Shown: piece after piece, positions 30,682-39,930 of the stretch
How positions within the stretch are numbered: the stretch's first letter is position 1
Layout of the letters: every line of letters begins with the position of its first letter
Origin: Ruminococcaceae bacterium OttesenSCG-928-D13
GTDB lineage: Bacteria > Bacillota > Clostridia > Oscillospirales > Ruminococcaceae
Reading direction: 5' to 3'
Length of the DNA: 39,930 nucleotides
Assembly (NCBI GenBank): GCA_030266915.1
Contig: JAJDIZ010000007.1
Location: 1 to 39,930 of the forward strand
The notes under the pieces: generated by a model
What the model saw: the letters and a program-made list of their open reading frames with translations, nothing else
The model's database searches: none
What the model was told of the DNA's origin: nothing
Program-made: the position numbers and the translations under genes

Positions 30682-32223
30682 CTATTCGTTGTACATGCTT
30701 TTATTAAAAAGCATGACCTGGTTGCGCCCATTTTCCTTGGCTACGTACAGTGCCTTATCCGCATCACTGATAATGTCCTTGAGCGTATCATGTATCGCAC
30801 TGTCATAGGCCGCCACACCGACACTCATGGTTACCGGTATGCGGTGTCCTTCACACATGAAAGGTTCCACCTCAATACATTGGCGCAGCTTTTCGGCGAG
30901 TTCAACAGCGTTATCGGCTGAAATGTGCGTAAAAAAGGCACAAAACTCCTCTCCACCGTACCGGCCAAAGACATCGGTATCCCGAAGGCGTTTCGTCAAC
31001 CTTTGTGCCGCTACTTGTAGCACCTCATCGCCGCACTGGTGCCCGTAGGAATCGTTCACGTTTTTGAAGTAGTCGAGATCGAACATCATGATCACCGCTT
31101 GCCCGCCCTGCTGAATAATCGTTGCGAGCTCCATGTCGGCAATTTGAAAAAAGGTACCCCTGTTGTACACTTGTGTCAGCGCATCATGGGCCGCCTTTTT
31201 ATCTAATGTATGTATTAGGTTCTGAGTTTCAGTTGTATCGTAAAGCATAATGCAAGTGCATACAATTTTCCCATTATGCGCGATGTTGGTTTGCGAGACA
31301 TGATAATATCGTCCATTGGCAGCGCGTACTGGCGGGTAATCTTCTTCTGAACCAAAAGGAACAAAGTTGCTCTCGGAAAAATCATCCAGTTCAGTAAAAA
31401 TATCGCCTACCTCTACCGCTTTTAATGAGGGATATATTTCCATTGCTGCACGATTTGCCTCAAGAAAGCGGCACTGGCTATCCACAATGATGAATGCATC
31501 CGTCATCTTCTCCACAATAGTCGATTTGGCGAATGGAAGAAGCTGTAACAAATTGAGCCGTTGTACCGCAAAGACAACCAACCCAGATGTGATGGCCAAC
31601 ACAACGGGCGTCACATCCCATCCATAAGGTGTAAAACCAAACAGGTATAGCAAGTTCGAGAGGATTGGCAGGCCAATTGCAATGAACAGGGACACCTCCC
31701 GTTGATGTCTGTGACCTTTGCGCTCTTTTATCTGCATGAGTATCATGCCCTGCGTTAAGAGAAGCAGCACCAATGTGTAGCTGACCGACAAAATGTACAG
31801 CGGTGTAGGCTCCACAAGTAAATGTGGCAGAGGAGGACCCGTAACAAAGCTGGTGCTCCGGTAGAACAAATTGTAAGGGTTGCCGGTAGCAACCAGAATA
31901 CAGCATAGCCACGGGAAAACAAAAAGTGACCTGCGCAGATGAATATTGATTCTTCTGTCATAAAAATCCGCAAAAGCTAGAAATGCATGGGGTGCGATGA
32001 AGGGAAGGCCCACGTATTCCACAATGATGGCGCGATAGGCCGAGAAGTGGCTATTTGCCGTGGCTTCAAAGATGCTGCCTGCGATATAGACACACGTACT
32101 TAATATCGCAAGGCTAAGGTGCTCCGTTTTTTGAAACTCCCGTTTTGTTGAAATGATAATAAAGGCCCCAAGTGACAAAACGCCGGAAAGTATAAGCAGG
32201 GCAATCATAAAATGCACATTCAT
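30682..32223 (-). CDS. Membrane diguanylate cyclase: 7TM sensor, PAS, GGDEF
   Basis: 513 residues. Seven or eight hydrophobic segments in the first 230 residues (MIALLILSGVLSLGAFIII onward) resemble the 7TM module of histidine kinases. A PAS domain (MTDAFIIVDSQCRFLEAN) precedes a C-terminal GGDEF domain with DALTQVYNRG, FDLDYFKNVND, and GRYGGEEF as the active-site loop. RDTD lies 5 residues before GGEEF, the position of the RxxD inhibitory c-di-GMP site. It should therefore make c-di-GMP from two GTP with product inhibition. ATG 32223 is chosen because AGGAG precedes it; the open frame to 32331 has a basic, non-family extension. Ligand unknown. Confidence 0.85.
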   Translation of the reverse strand: MNVHFMIALLILSGVLSLGAFIIISTKREFQKTEHLSLAILSTCVYIAGSIFEATANSHFSAYRAIIVEYVGLPFIAPHAFLAFADFYDRRINIHLRRSLFVFPWLCCILVATGNPYNLFYRSTSFVTGPPLPHLLVEPTPLYILSVSYTLVLLLLTQGMILMQIKERKGHRHQREVSLFIAIGLPILSNLLYLFGFTPYGWDVTPVVLAITSGLVVFAVQRLNLLQLLPFAKSTIVEKMTDAFIIVDSQCRFLEANRAAMEIYPSLKAVEVGDIFTELDDFSESNFVPFGSEEDYPPVRAANGRYYHVSQTNIAHNGKIVCTCIMLYDTTETQNLIHTLDKKAAHDALTQVYNRGTFFQIADMELATIIQQGGQAVIMMFDLDYFKNVNDSYGHQCGDEVLQVAAQRLTKRLRDTDVFGRYGGEEFCAFFTHISADNAVELAEKLRQCIEVEPFMCEGHRIPVTMSVGVAAYDSAIHDTLKDIISDADKALYVAKENGRNQVMLFNKSMYNE

Positions 32224-32373
32224 CTCTCCTACAATAATATTAGCGGTTAAGGGCACGGTAGCCAGCCGTGCTCTTTTCCGTCTTGTTGCCAAAGCTGTAG
32301 AATGAGTGGGCAATCGGCCTGACATTTTCACCTTGGACTAACCACGTCCGTTCAGGAGCCAGTCAGCCATCCC

Positions 32374-32456
32374 CTCATTCGCAGCGTTCGATTGATACAG
32401 GTAGAACTGCCCTTGGGTACGTTCGTGTAATCACAGGAGATTGAATCGGCAATGAG
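32374..32456 (+). ncRNA. Candidate bridge RNA of the IS110-family element
   Basis: The 83 nt just before the transposase can close into a long stem: CTCATTCGC (32374-32382) with GCAATGAG (32449-32456), then CGATT (32389-32393) with AATCG (32444-32448), enclosing about 50 nt. IS110-group elements are known to encode a structured bridge RNA in the left non-coding end, ahead of the recombinase. I cannot define the target- and donor-binding loops by eye. Confidence 0.4.
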
Positions 32457-32501
32457 AAAATGGTGGATGCCATTGCAAAAACAATCGATGGGAGGATGTA
32501 C

Positions 32502-33719
32502 ATGAACGCAGTTGGTATCGACATTTCCAAGGGAAAGTGTATGGTAGCCGTGTTGCGGCCCTTGGGAGAAGTAGTGAAAGAGCCTTTTGAAGTGGAACAC
32601 GACTATGGAGCGCTGGAATCACTGGCCTACACGCTAAAAGGATTGGAAGGTGAAACCAGAGCCATTATGGAGAGCACAGGCCGCTACTATGAGCCGGTGG
32701 CCCAGGTTCTCCATGAAATCGGTGTGTTTGTCAGCGTAGTAAACCCCGGCCTAATCCATGACTTCGGGAACAACTCGCTGCGGCGGGTAAAGACCGACAA
32801 AAAGGATGCCTTAAAGATTGCGAAATTCGGGCTTGACAACTGGGCCGCTCTGCGGGAATATACCCCTATGGAAGCGGTAAGGCAGCAACTGAAAAATGCG
32901 TCCCGGCAGCTTGCGTTGTACACCAAGATAAAAACCGGGCTGAAAAACAATCTCATCGCCCTGCTGGACATGACATGGCCGGGCGTAAACACCCTCTTTA
33001 ACAGTCCCGTCCGTTCCGACGGGCGCGAGAAGTGGGTGGATTTCGCCTACACATTTTGGCATGCTGACTGCGTTTGCTTGTTGACAGAGGCAGTGTTCGT
33101 TGAAAAATACCGTAAGTGGTGCAAGCGCAAAGGCTACAATTTTAGTCAGTACAAGGCCGAAGACCTCTACATCGAGTCTCTGGGCCACTTCACCACCTTG
33201 CCCAAAAACAGGAGCACCAGAACCCTTATCCACGAAGCAATCACAGCACTTAACTCTATTTCTCGCACCGCAGAGGTGTTCCGGGCGGAGATGCAGCGCT
33301 TGGCCGAGTTGTTGCCAGAGTATTCCGTCGTGATGGAAATGTATGGTGTTGGCAAGTCTATCGGCCCGCAGCTCATGGCTGAAATTGGGGATGTGCGACG
33401 GTTCGCCCACCGGGGCGCGCTCATCGCTTACGCCGGCGTTGACCCACAGCCTTCGCAGTCCGGCAAGTACGACCGTAACAGTAACCCTATCTCACGAAAG
33501 GGCTCTTCCAGCATACGCAAGAGCCTATATCAGGTAATGGTCACCCTGCTGCGGAAAGCACCTGCTAACGAACCGATCTACCAGTTCATTGACAGAAAGC
33601 GAAGCGAGGGAAAACCTTACTTTGTATACATGACCGCTGGGGCTAACAAGTTCCTGCGCATATACTATGCCCGTGTCAAGGAACATCTGAGCAAGCTGGA
33701 TGAATCGTCCACGACATAG
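32502..33719 (+). mobile_element. IS110-family transposase (DEDD recombinase)
   Basis: 405 residues. The N-terminal RuvC-like DEDD domain has VGIDISKGKCMVAVL (first Asp), AIMESTGRYYEPV (Glu) and KTDKKDALKIAKFG (Asp pair). The C-terminal IS116/IS110/IS902 domain has LAELLPEYSVVMEMYGVGKSIG and LIAYAGVDPQPSQSG with the conserved Ser and KGSSSIRKSLYQ. Length and domain order are normal, so it looks intact. ATG 32502 follows GGGAGGATGTAC; upstream codons to 32460 are the leader. IS110 elements lack long terminal inverted repeats, so exact ends are not defined here. A hairpin with T-run follows at 33745. Confidence 0.92.
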
Positions 33720-33744
33720 CGGATAGCCTTTTCATTCGCCAGCG

Positions 33745-33773
33745 TGACTTTACGGTGGCTTTTTTGTTGTGCG
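33745..33773 (+). terminator. Hairpin and T-run after the transposase
   Basis: GCCAGCG and CGGTGGC pair with one mismatch around a TGACTTTA loop, followed by TTTTTT. It stands just beyond the transposase stop. Confidence 0.5.
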
Positions 33774-34322
33774 CACTTTTTTTTGTTGCTGGCTATTACA
33801 ATTTTTTTTGAAAAAGGCTTGACTTTATATTTACAGGCTCCTGACAGCTTATGCATACTTGTCGATGATTTAGGCTGCTTAGGCAGCCATGTGTCGGTTT
33901 TCTGCACCCATCAGAGCAAATCTGGGCCTACGATTCCCCTCAACTTTATTATACCACAACAGACATCCGCTGGAGTAAGTACACGATGAAAACTACAATC
34001 TGACACTTATCTTTCTCTGTAGGCGTGTAAAGTTGTCTGCTTTCATGTATAATAAGACCATCATGGATGAACGGTACTACGCCGTTGAGTTTCTCGCCCT
34101 TTCATATAAAAAAACAATCTGGAAAGATCGGTGCATTCCCTATTACAGTGAACATCTTTTACCTTCCACATTCAACCTCAATGTACGTCCATGCCATTGC
34201 GTTGCCATTTTCTTGCCGACATGTAGCCACAACATTTGTTTGCAACAAGGTATAGATGCCATAGATCTACTATCTAAACGCCTGTTTCCTTTTTGCTCCT
34301 GCGCGTAGGGAGGAGGTTTTAC
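33774..34322. other. Gene-free spacer between the IS110 element and the LuxR-type regulator
   Basis: AT-rich stretch. A 91-codon open frame (34033-34308) has no ribosome site or recognisable family. A TATAAT at 34048-34053 with a poor -35 could be the promoter of the regulator, giving a leader of about 260 nt. The right end of the IS element should lie in its first part. Confidence 0.4.
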
Positions 34323-36878
34323 ATGAGACGTCAAACATTGCCCTATAGCCCCGAGCTTCCAGCGCGGCAACGGATCGACAGCTATTTTGAACAGGGCTTG
34401 TCGAACAGCCTCATCACAGTTTCCGCAGCGCCGGGCTATGGCAAAACTCATGAAACGGCGCGCTGGCTATCCAGCGCAAATGTCCGACTGGCTTGGATGC
34501 GCCTGACCCGCCTTGACAATCTGCCGCTTCGTTTTTGGAGCAATTTGGTCGAGTCCTTCCGGATGGAGTTTCCAGACATGGCGGACAAGTTGGAGGAGAT
34601 GGGTTTCCCGGATAGTCTGGCAAAAATGGATGCTTTTGTAAGGATTCTGGCAGATGAGGTGTATTCAGGCGCCTTGGCTGTTTTGGCAATTGACGATTGC
34701 AATACACTGGAATCGCCGGAAATTGAACAGCTGTTTGAATTTCTGCTTGAAGCGGAGATGGAGAACTTCTGTATCGTGCGTATCAGCCGTACCGAAATGA
34801 GGCTATACGAAAAAAACCTGTACGGCGGCGGTATTTCCCGAATCACTCAGGACATGCTCGCCTTTACCCTGGACGAACTACGCGATTACTGCACGGCCTT
34901 GCAGCTGGGGCTTTCAGAGCAGACGGTGGTGCGACTGCATGAGGATACTGGCGGATGGCCGCTGATGATCCACCTGCTGGTGAACCAGATACGCACCGAG
35001 CACACTTACCGCAAATCTTTAGACAGCAGCCAAAAACAAATCAGCAGCCTGTTCGAAAAGGGGCAGTTTTCCGCATATAGCCTCGATGTTCAAAAGTTTC
35101 TGGTGAGGCTTTCGCTCACCCCGATTTTCTCCCTGGATATGATTCGACAGCTAGCCGGGCCAGGCATGGACGAGTTTGTACAGGTCCTTATCCGCAACCC
35201 CTACGTAGCATACGAGCCATCCACCGGCTTGTATACCTTCCAGAATATGTACCGGGATTTTTTGATAAGCAAACAGGACATGATTGCTCCAAAAGAGCGG
35301 GAGCGGACCTTTAGGGCCGCCGGGGATTCGGCACTGGCATACGGACACCTGCTGGACGCCACTGATTACTACAGCAGGTGCGGCCGGTTTGAGGACATGG
35401 TTGGGGTCATCGTCAAATATATCGCGGGGCAGTTTGCTGTTAGCCTGCCCCAATGCGAGTTTTTTTTGGACAAGCTGAACCATCTGCCGACGGAGTTTTC
35501 CGCAGGGCATGACCTGGTGGATTACTGCAAGGCTTGCATTTACATTCAGCTTCTGCAGCCGGACCGGGCAATGGAGACTTTGGAGGCAATGGCGGCACGG
35601 CTTGAAGACAGCGCCGACCCAAAAGCAAAAAGCATGCTTGGCGAAGTGTATGAGCGCATGGCCGGCGTCTACATGATTTGGACTCGTGAATGCTTCATGG
35701 ACTATTACAAGAAGGCGGCCAAGCTGTTGCCAAGCGGCTCTGCCTTCAAACCAAAGGGCATGCTGAGGTTCAAAAATTACAACATCATCTCCGTAGAGGA
35801 AAATGTGCCCGAAGCCCTGCAGCGCATGGAGACGAAAATACACGAGGGTATTTCGGCGATGGTCCAAGTGGAGGGTGGCGCCGCAGCCGGCTTCCAGTAT
35901 CTTTTCTCCACAGAGGCCGCCTACAATACCTTGAACCTCGACCGCGCGAAACAGATGGCGCATCGTGCCATCTACGACGCAGTTACAGCCGACCAGCACG
36001 ATATTGTGTGCAGCGCCTACTATATGCTGGCAAAGGCTTACTGCATGGAAGGCGACCAACTGGGCATGCGGGAACAAATAGCGCACCTATGCAGCTACGC
36101 CGATGGACTCAGATTACAGGAAATCAACGAGATACGCGATTACGCCTTAAGCTGGTACCGGTTTGTGCTGGGCGATGTGGAGCAAATCACTCCATGGATC
36201 GTTTCAGCCCAGAGGGGTATCGCTTCCTTAATGCCCTTGGCCATTGGCCGTGCCGAAACCCTTTTTGCGGATTATCTTTATTCGGGAGAGCGATACAATG
36301 AGATGATTGCGCTTCTTGAACATGCACGAAATCTGTATCGGATGAAAGGATGGGGGGACCTCGTCAACACCCACCTGTTGCTGGCCCTGGGCTACCACAG
36401 CCTGGGCGACGGCGCGAATGCCATGCAGTCCCTTCTGGATGCCTATAGCATGACCTGGCAAAACCAGATACTGGCCCCATTTGTGGAACGGGGAGAGGAT
36501 ATCCGTGTGCTGCTGCGCTATGCCGTCAAGCAGGATTGCCCGCTGGACAAGGCGTGGGTTGAGACGGTATCGGACAAGGCCCAAGCCTATAGCAAGGCGC
36601 TTGCCCAGATGAAAAAACAATATAAAAGCGACAGCAAATCGGAGAAAATAGCGCAAGAAAACCCCCTGACAAAACGTGAAACCGTTATTCTGGCTTACCT
36701 TGCACAGGGGATGATGCGTGAGGAGATCTCCGCGGTGGAATACGTGTCAATCAACACGGTAAAGTCGCACATCCGAAGCATTTACAACAAGCTTGGCGCC
36801 ATAAACCGGGCCGACGCAGTCAGAATCGGCATTCAACTTGGCATTATTGAACCCGACCAGGGCGACACCATGACATAA
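34323..36878 (+). CDS. Large LuxR-family regulator, MalT/LAL type (STAND ATPase)
   Basis: 851 residues. An N-terminal NTPase domain carries Walker A SAAPGYGKT (about 34-42) and a Walker B-like LAVLAIDDCN, followed by the STAND winged-helix region (LGLSEQTVVRLHEDTGGWPLM). A long helical TPR-like middle (about 400-760) and a C-terminal LuxR helix-turn-helix (KRETVILAYLAQG, VSINTVKSHIRSIYNKLGA, about 780-845) complete the MalT architecture. ATG 34323 has a strong GGGAGGAGG. These proteins bind an inducer and ATP, oligomerise and activate transcription. No obvious target operon is adjacent; it converges on the hybrid kinase gene with a 22-nt gap. Confidence 0.9.
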   Translation: MRRQTLPYSPELPARQRIDSYFEQGLSNSLITVSAAPGYGKTHETARWLSSANVRLAWMRLTRLDNLPLRFWSNLVESFRMEFPDMADKLEEMGFPDSLAKMDAFVRILADEVYSGALAVLAIDDCNTLESPEIEQLFEFLLEAEMENFCIVRISRTEMRLYEKNLYGGGISRITQDMLAFTLDELRDYCTALQLGLSEQTVVRLHEDTGGWPLMIHLLVNQIRTEHTYRKSLDSSQKQISSLFEKGQFSAYSLDVQKFLVRLSLTPIFSLDMIRQLAGPGMDEFVQVLIRNPYVAYEPSTGLYTFQNMYRDFLISKQDMIAPKERERTFRAAGDSALAYGHLLDATDYYSRCGRFEDMVGVIVKYIAGQFAVSLPQCEFFLDKLNHLPTEFSAGHDLVDYCKACIYIQLLQPDRAMETLEAMAARLEDSADPKAKSMLGEVYERMAGVYMIWTRECFMDYYKKAAKLLPSGSAFKPKGMLRFKNYNIISVEENVPEALQRMETKIHEGISAMVQVEGGAAAGFQYLFSTEAAYNTLNLDRAKQMAHRAIYDAVTADQHDIVCSAYYMLAKAYCMEGDQLGMREQIAHLCSYADGLRLQEINEIRDYALSWYRFVLGDVEQITPWIVSAQRGIASLMPLAIGRAETLFADYLYSGERYNEMIALLEHARNLYRMKGWGDLVNTHLLLALGYHSLGDGANAMQSLLDAYSMTWQNQILAPFVERGEDIRVLLRYAVKQDCPLDKAWVETVSDKAQAYSKALAQMKKQYKSDSKSEKIAQENPLTKRETVILAYLAQGMMREEISAVEYVSINTVKSHIRSIYNKLGAINRADAVRIGIQLGIIEPDQGDTMT

Positions 36879-36900
36879 AAGCGCTCAGGGGCGCCTGCCA

Positions 36901-39572
36901 TCACCGCAGAAAGACATGAAGCTTGGATACTAACTCCTCAAAATCGATGGGCTTGCCCATATGGTCATTCATGCCGCAGGCAAGGCAGCGCTCCACATCC
37001 TCCTTGAACACATTGGCCGTCATGGCCACTATGGGCAGCTTACGGGCGCGCTCGTCCTCCAAACGGCGGATGGTTTTTGTGGCTTCGTAGCCATCCATGT
37101 TTGGCATGTGGATGTCCATCAAAACCAGTTGGTACCTGCCTGGGTCGGATCGGACCATGTCCACCGCCTGCAGGCCGTCACCCGCGTTTTCAAGTTCAAT
37201 ACCGGTATCGGCCAACATGGCAGCCAGTATCTCCCAGTTGATTTCCACATCCTCCGCCACTAATACACGCTGGCCCACAAATATGCCATCGGTGGTACCC
37301 TCACTGCGGAAGTCCAACTCTTTTGCTGGCTCCGCTGTATTCTGTAGTGCGTTTTCGGCGGACAGGTGCTTATTCAAGCAGTCGAACAGCAGGGACGGCA
37401 GCAGCGGTTTTGCCAGTATCTCATCCACGCCGGCACTGCGGGCTTCCGTCTCAATTTCGTTGGATTCCGCCGCTGTGGCCAGCACGATGGTGATCTGTTG
37501 TCCATATTTTTCACGCACGCGGCGTGTCAACTCAAGGCCATCCATTCCGGGCATGCGCCAATCCGTCAGCATCAGCTGGCAGGGCGGGCCCTTTTCCAGC
37601 GCAGTCAAAGCTTCGGCGCCGCCGGTGGCCACCATGCAGGATATCCCCGCGCGTTTAGTGATGGTCTGCACATATTCCAGCAGGTCCGGGTCGTCGTCCA
37701 CTGCCAGCATCCTTACGCGGTTCCAGTCTACCCCTTCACTCAGCCGGCCAGAAAACACCGACTTCCCCACCGGGATTTGGATGGTGAACCAGAAGCGGGA
37801 ACCCTTGCCCACCTCAGACTCCACCTGGATTTCGCCGCCCATCTGCTTCACAATATTTTGGGATATGACTAGCCCCAGCCCCGTACCTCCAAACCGCCTG
37901 GAGATAGTGTTGTCTGCCTGCTGAAAGGACTGGAACAGCTTGGCCTGGTTTTCGGCCGAGATGCCGATTCCGTTGTCCTCGACCTCGAATGTGAGCGAGC
38001 ATGCGTTGTCCGGAAGTGGGCTGCTGCGAACGGTCAGCTGCACTCGCCCGCCCTCGGGGGCAAACTTGATGGCGTTTGAAAGCAGGTTTGTAAGTACCTG
38101 TGCCAGCCGCTGATTATCAGCAACGATGGAGACCGGCACATCCGGCTCCACGCGGATTAGGTACTCCTGCCGTTTCTGCTCGGCCCGGAAGGCCGTGACA
38201 GTGCTGACCCGTCGTAACATTTTTTCCAACGGAAAGTCGATGGCAGAGAGTTCCATGTGACCGGCATCAATCTTGGACATATCTAAAATGTCGTTGATGA
38301 TCCCCAACAGGTGCCGCGAGGCGTCGTCCACCTTGTCCAGGCAATACAGCATCCGCCCAGGTTCGCCACTAGCCCGCGCCAATTCTGTCATGCCAATGAT
38401 GGCGTTCATCGGCGTGCGTATCTCATGGCTCATGTTTGCCAGGAAATTGGATTTAGCCCGCGAGCTTTCTTCAGCGCGGGCCATGGCATCGCGGAGCTTG
38501 TCCTGGGTACGCTCGCGCAACAGCACACCGCCAATCAGGTTGCCAACCATCCGTGCGGTGTCAATCTCGTTTTGGTCGGTACCCCGCTGTCGGGAGCACA
38601 TCTCAAGGCACAATATCCCCCAGTGCTCGTTATCCACAATCAGCGGCACCGCGACAAAGCTAATGGTACCGCGCGTTACCATGGGCGCATACAGCGGGTC
38701 GTCTGCGGCATTATCGCAGGAAATATAGGATTGGCCCTGTTCGGCGAAGGCCCTGTGCATGGCCTGCATGGGGCTGGGTGCCGGGGTAGCCGGATAGGCA
38801 TAGGCTTCATCACTGACCCAGGTCGCTTCGAATTTGGCGGGAAGACCATCTGAGCCATACCGCCGGAGGGATACCCGGTCAGCCTTTAAAAATTCGCCCA
38901 CCGTCCGCATAGCGTTTTTAACAAGCGTCTCGGTGTCCTGATCGGAGATAAAGCTGCTGGACATGGCACTCATCAGTTCATGTTGGTGCAGACGGACCTG
39001 CAATGCCTCCCGTATCCGATGGCTGTCGGTCACGTCAACGCCCTGCTGCAGATGCACCATTCGGCCGTCGGTCCAAGGAATGATCGAATCCCGATTCAGG
39101 TACCAACGGTCTGCGCGCTCGTCGTAATGCTCCCAAACAACAGGGACATCCGGCTCGTTTTCAAGCTGTGTAATTGGGCAGTAGCTGCAACGGGCGCTTT
39201 CCCGCTGGAAGACATCCCAGCACTGCTTTCCGATTGGGTTATCCACATCATAGCACTCGTTCATTTTGTCGTTGGTAAAAAGAACAGAATCGTCCACCGG
39301 GTCGCAGACCATCAGCTGCACGTCGATACCCGAAAGTACGCTGAGAAAATCCTCGCTAAGTTTCTGTGTCCCCCGAGACCTTTGGCTGTCTCGCTGCTTT
39401 AGGCGGCCCATCAGCACGATGATGGTGGTGACGGCGAGAATGATGGTGGATATCTTTGTGAGGTTTTCACGGCTGTAAGCGTGTAAACCACAAGAACTGC
39501 CAGCGCTGACAGCGGAACGCTGAGTGCACGATTTATGAGACGACGCGTGTGAGGTTTGTTCTTCACCGGCAT
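36901..39572 (-). CDS. Hybrid sensor histidine kinase (PAS-GAF-HisKA-HATPase-REC-REC) with an apparent N-terminal frameshift
   Basis: About 890 residues. Visible order: N-terminal membrane segment(s), PAS-like domain (CDPVDDSVLFTNDKMNE), GAF domain (LVKNAMRTVGEFLKADRVS), phosphoacceptor SHEIRTPMNAIIGM, ATPase motifs NAIKFAPEGG, VEDNGIGIS and GGTGLGLVIS, then two receiver domains (AVDDDPD...LTDWRMPGMDG and VAEDVEINWEIL...LMDIHMPNMDGYEATK). The best start, ATG 39572 behind AAAAGGAGGGTC, opens another frame encoding MPVKNKPHTRRLINR and a membrane helix. Near 39470-39500 the protein must move to the kinase frame (HAYSRENLTKIST), as if one base were missing. The kinase frame's own start at 39618 lacks a ribosome site. 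Mutation or sequence error are both possible. Confidence 0.85.
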
Positions 39573-39855
39573 GACCCTCCTTTTCACCTTTTGTACGCCA
39601 TATATTTGGCCAAGGCAAATAAGCAGGGGCAATTTGCCCCCGCGCGTCAGATGGAACTTGTTTATATTTATTAAAGCGTTGCTTACATTACGATTCAGTC
39701 CACTGCAAGGTACGACTATCAGCCCTTGGAACGCTTCCACGGCTTTGTATTCACCGATACACCGATGCGTGCAATTGGGAGAATTCATTTTGGACATCGC
39801 ACCACTATAATATCATTTTGGGTCGTGATATTTCTGCGTCACCTTTCGATAACCG
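39573..39855. other. Upstream region of the hybrid kinase
   Basis: No gene seen. It contains the palindrome GGGGCAATTTGCCCC (39626-39640), 54 bp upstream of the kinase start, a possible operator or hairpin in the leader. No convincing promoter could be assigned. Confidence 0.4.
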
Positions 39856-39930
39856 CTATCTAGCATTGTTGCAGGCCAATAGCAGGCCGCCGCAGTCCTC
39901 ATATAAATCATTAACCTGTTGGTTCAACTG
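39856..39930 (-). CDS. Possible C-terminal end of a gene cut by the window edge
   Basis: A minus-strand frame entering from the right edge encodes QLNQQVNDLYEDCGG followed by LLLACNNAR and a TAG at 39858-39856. It has protein-like composition, but 24 residues are too few to identify. Confidence 0.25.
   Translation of the reverse strand, partial: QLNQQVNDLYEDCGGLLLACNNAR

Noticed and set aside
34033-34308. 91-codon open frame before the LuxR-type regulator
   Set aside because: Cys/His-rich composition without a motif, no ribosome site, and it overlaps the probable leader of the regulator.
39411-39797. Programmed ribosomal frameshift in the hybrid kinase
   Set aside because: No slippery heptamer or downstream stimulatory structure was seen at the crossover, so mutation or sequence error is more likely.

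Overview
The window reads as a GC-rich chromosome segment of a low-lineage-resolved Bacillota bacterium. Class Clostridia, probably an Oscillospirales-type gut anaerobe, is my inference from the strong AGGAGG-type ribosome sites, a RocR-like sigma-54 activator, a class B sortase remnant, an FCD regulator family and the mixture of GH2/GH3 and DinG remnants. No rRNA, tRNA or CRISPR array was seen.

Region 1 (1-1474) holds a 3'-truncated class B sortase that has lost its catalytic Cys, overlapped by a ureidoglycolate-lyase-like gene, then a gene-poor stretch with mutually exclusive hairpins. Region 2 (1475-8419, minus strand) is a seven-gene operon in which every junction is a 4-nt stop/start overlap. 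In transcription order it encodes a hydantoinase, an unusual winged-helix/FCD regulator, a class I aminotransferase, an N-carbamoyl-amino-acid hydrolase, a hydantoin racemase, KDPG/KHG aldolase and 2-keto-3-deoxygluconate kinase. The simplest reading is a pathway that opens a cyclic ureide, removes the carbamoyl group, transaminates the amino acid to a 2-oxo acid and splits or phosphorylates it through Entner-Doudoroff-type enzymes.

Region 3 (8740-21943, plus strand) is divergent from region 2 and starts with a well-formed sigma-54 promoter. It encodes a TRZ/ATZ-type amidohydrolase, a complete Dpp/Opp-type ABC importer (two permeases, two ATPases, one lipoprotein binding protein), three tandem paralogous amidohydrolases and, at the end, a PAS-AAA+-Fis sigma-54 activator that is the obvious candidate regulator. 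A perfect bidirectional hairpin terminator closes it.

Region 4 (22005-26943) is a second, smaller cyclic-ureide locus: an allantoinase-like enzyme and a sialidase/BNR-like protein on the minus strand, divergent from a second winged-helix/FCD regulator and a second M20-type amidohydrolase. The divergent promoter has two sigma-70 promoters and matching inverted repeats. Regions 2-4 together carry six amidohydrolase-superfamily enzymes, two N-carbamoyl/allantoate-type M20 hydrolases, a hydantoin racemase and an importer: an accessory island for scavenging cyclic ureides, nucleobases or related N-heterocycles. The true substrate cannot be read from sequence.

Region 5 (26956-30680) is a graveyard of abruptly joined gene fragments: adenine deaminase and URO-D-like remnants on the minus strand, a GH2 tail, and a 778-codon open chimera of a GH3 beta-glucosidase fragment fused in frame to the C-terminal half of a DinG-type helicase, followed by a small ORF. 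Region 6 (30682-39930) carries a membrane GGDEF protein, an IS110-family element with a plausible bridge-RNA leader, a large MalT/LAL-type LuxR regulator, and a convergent hybrid histidine kinase whose N-terminus appears frameshifted.
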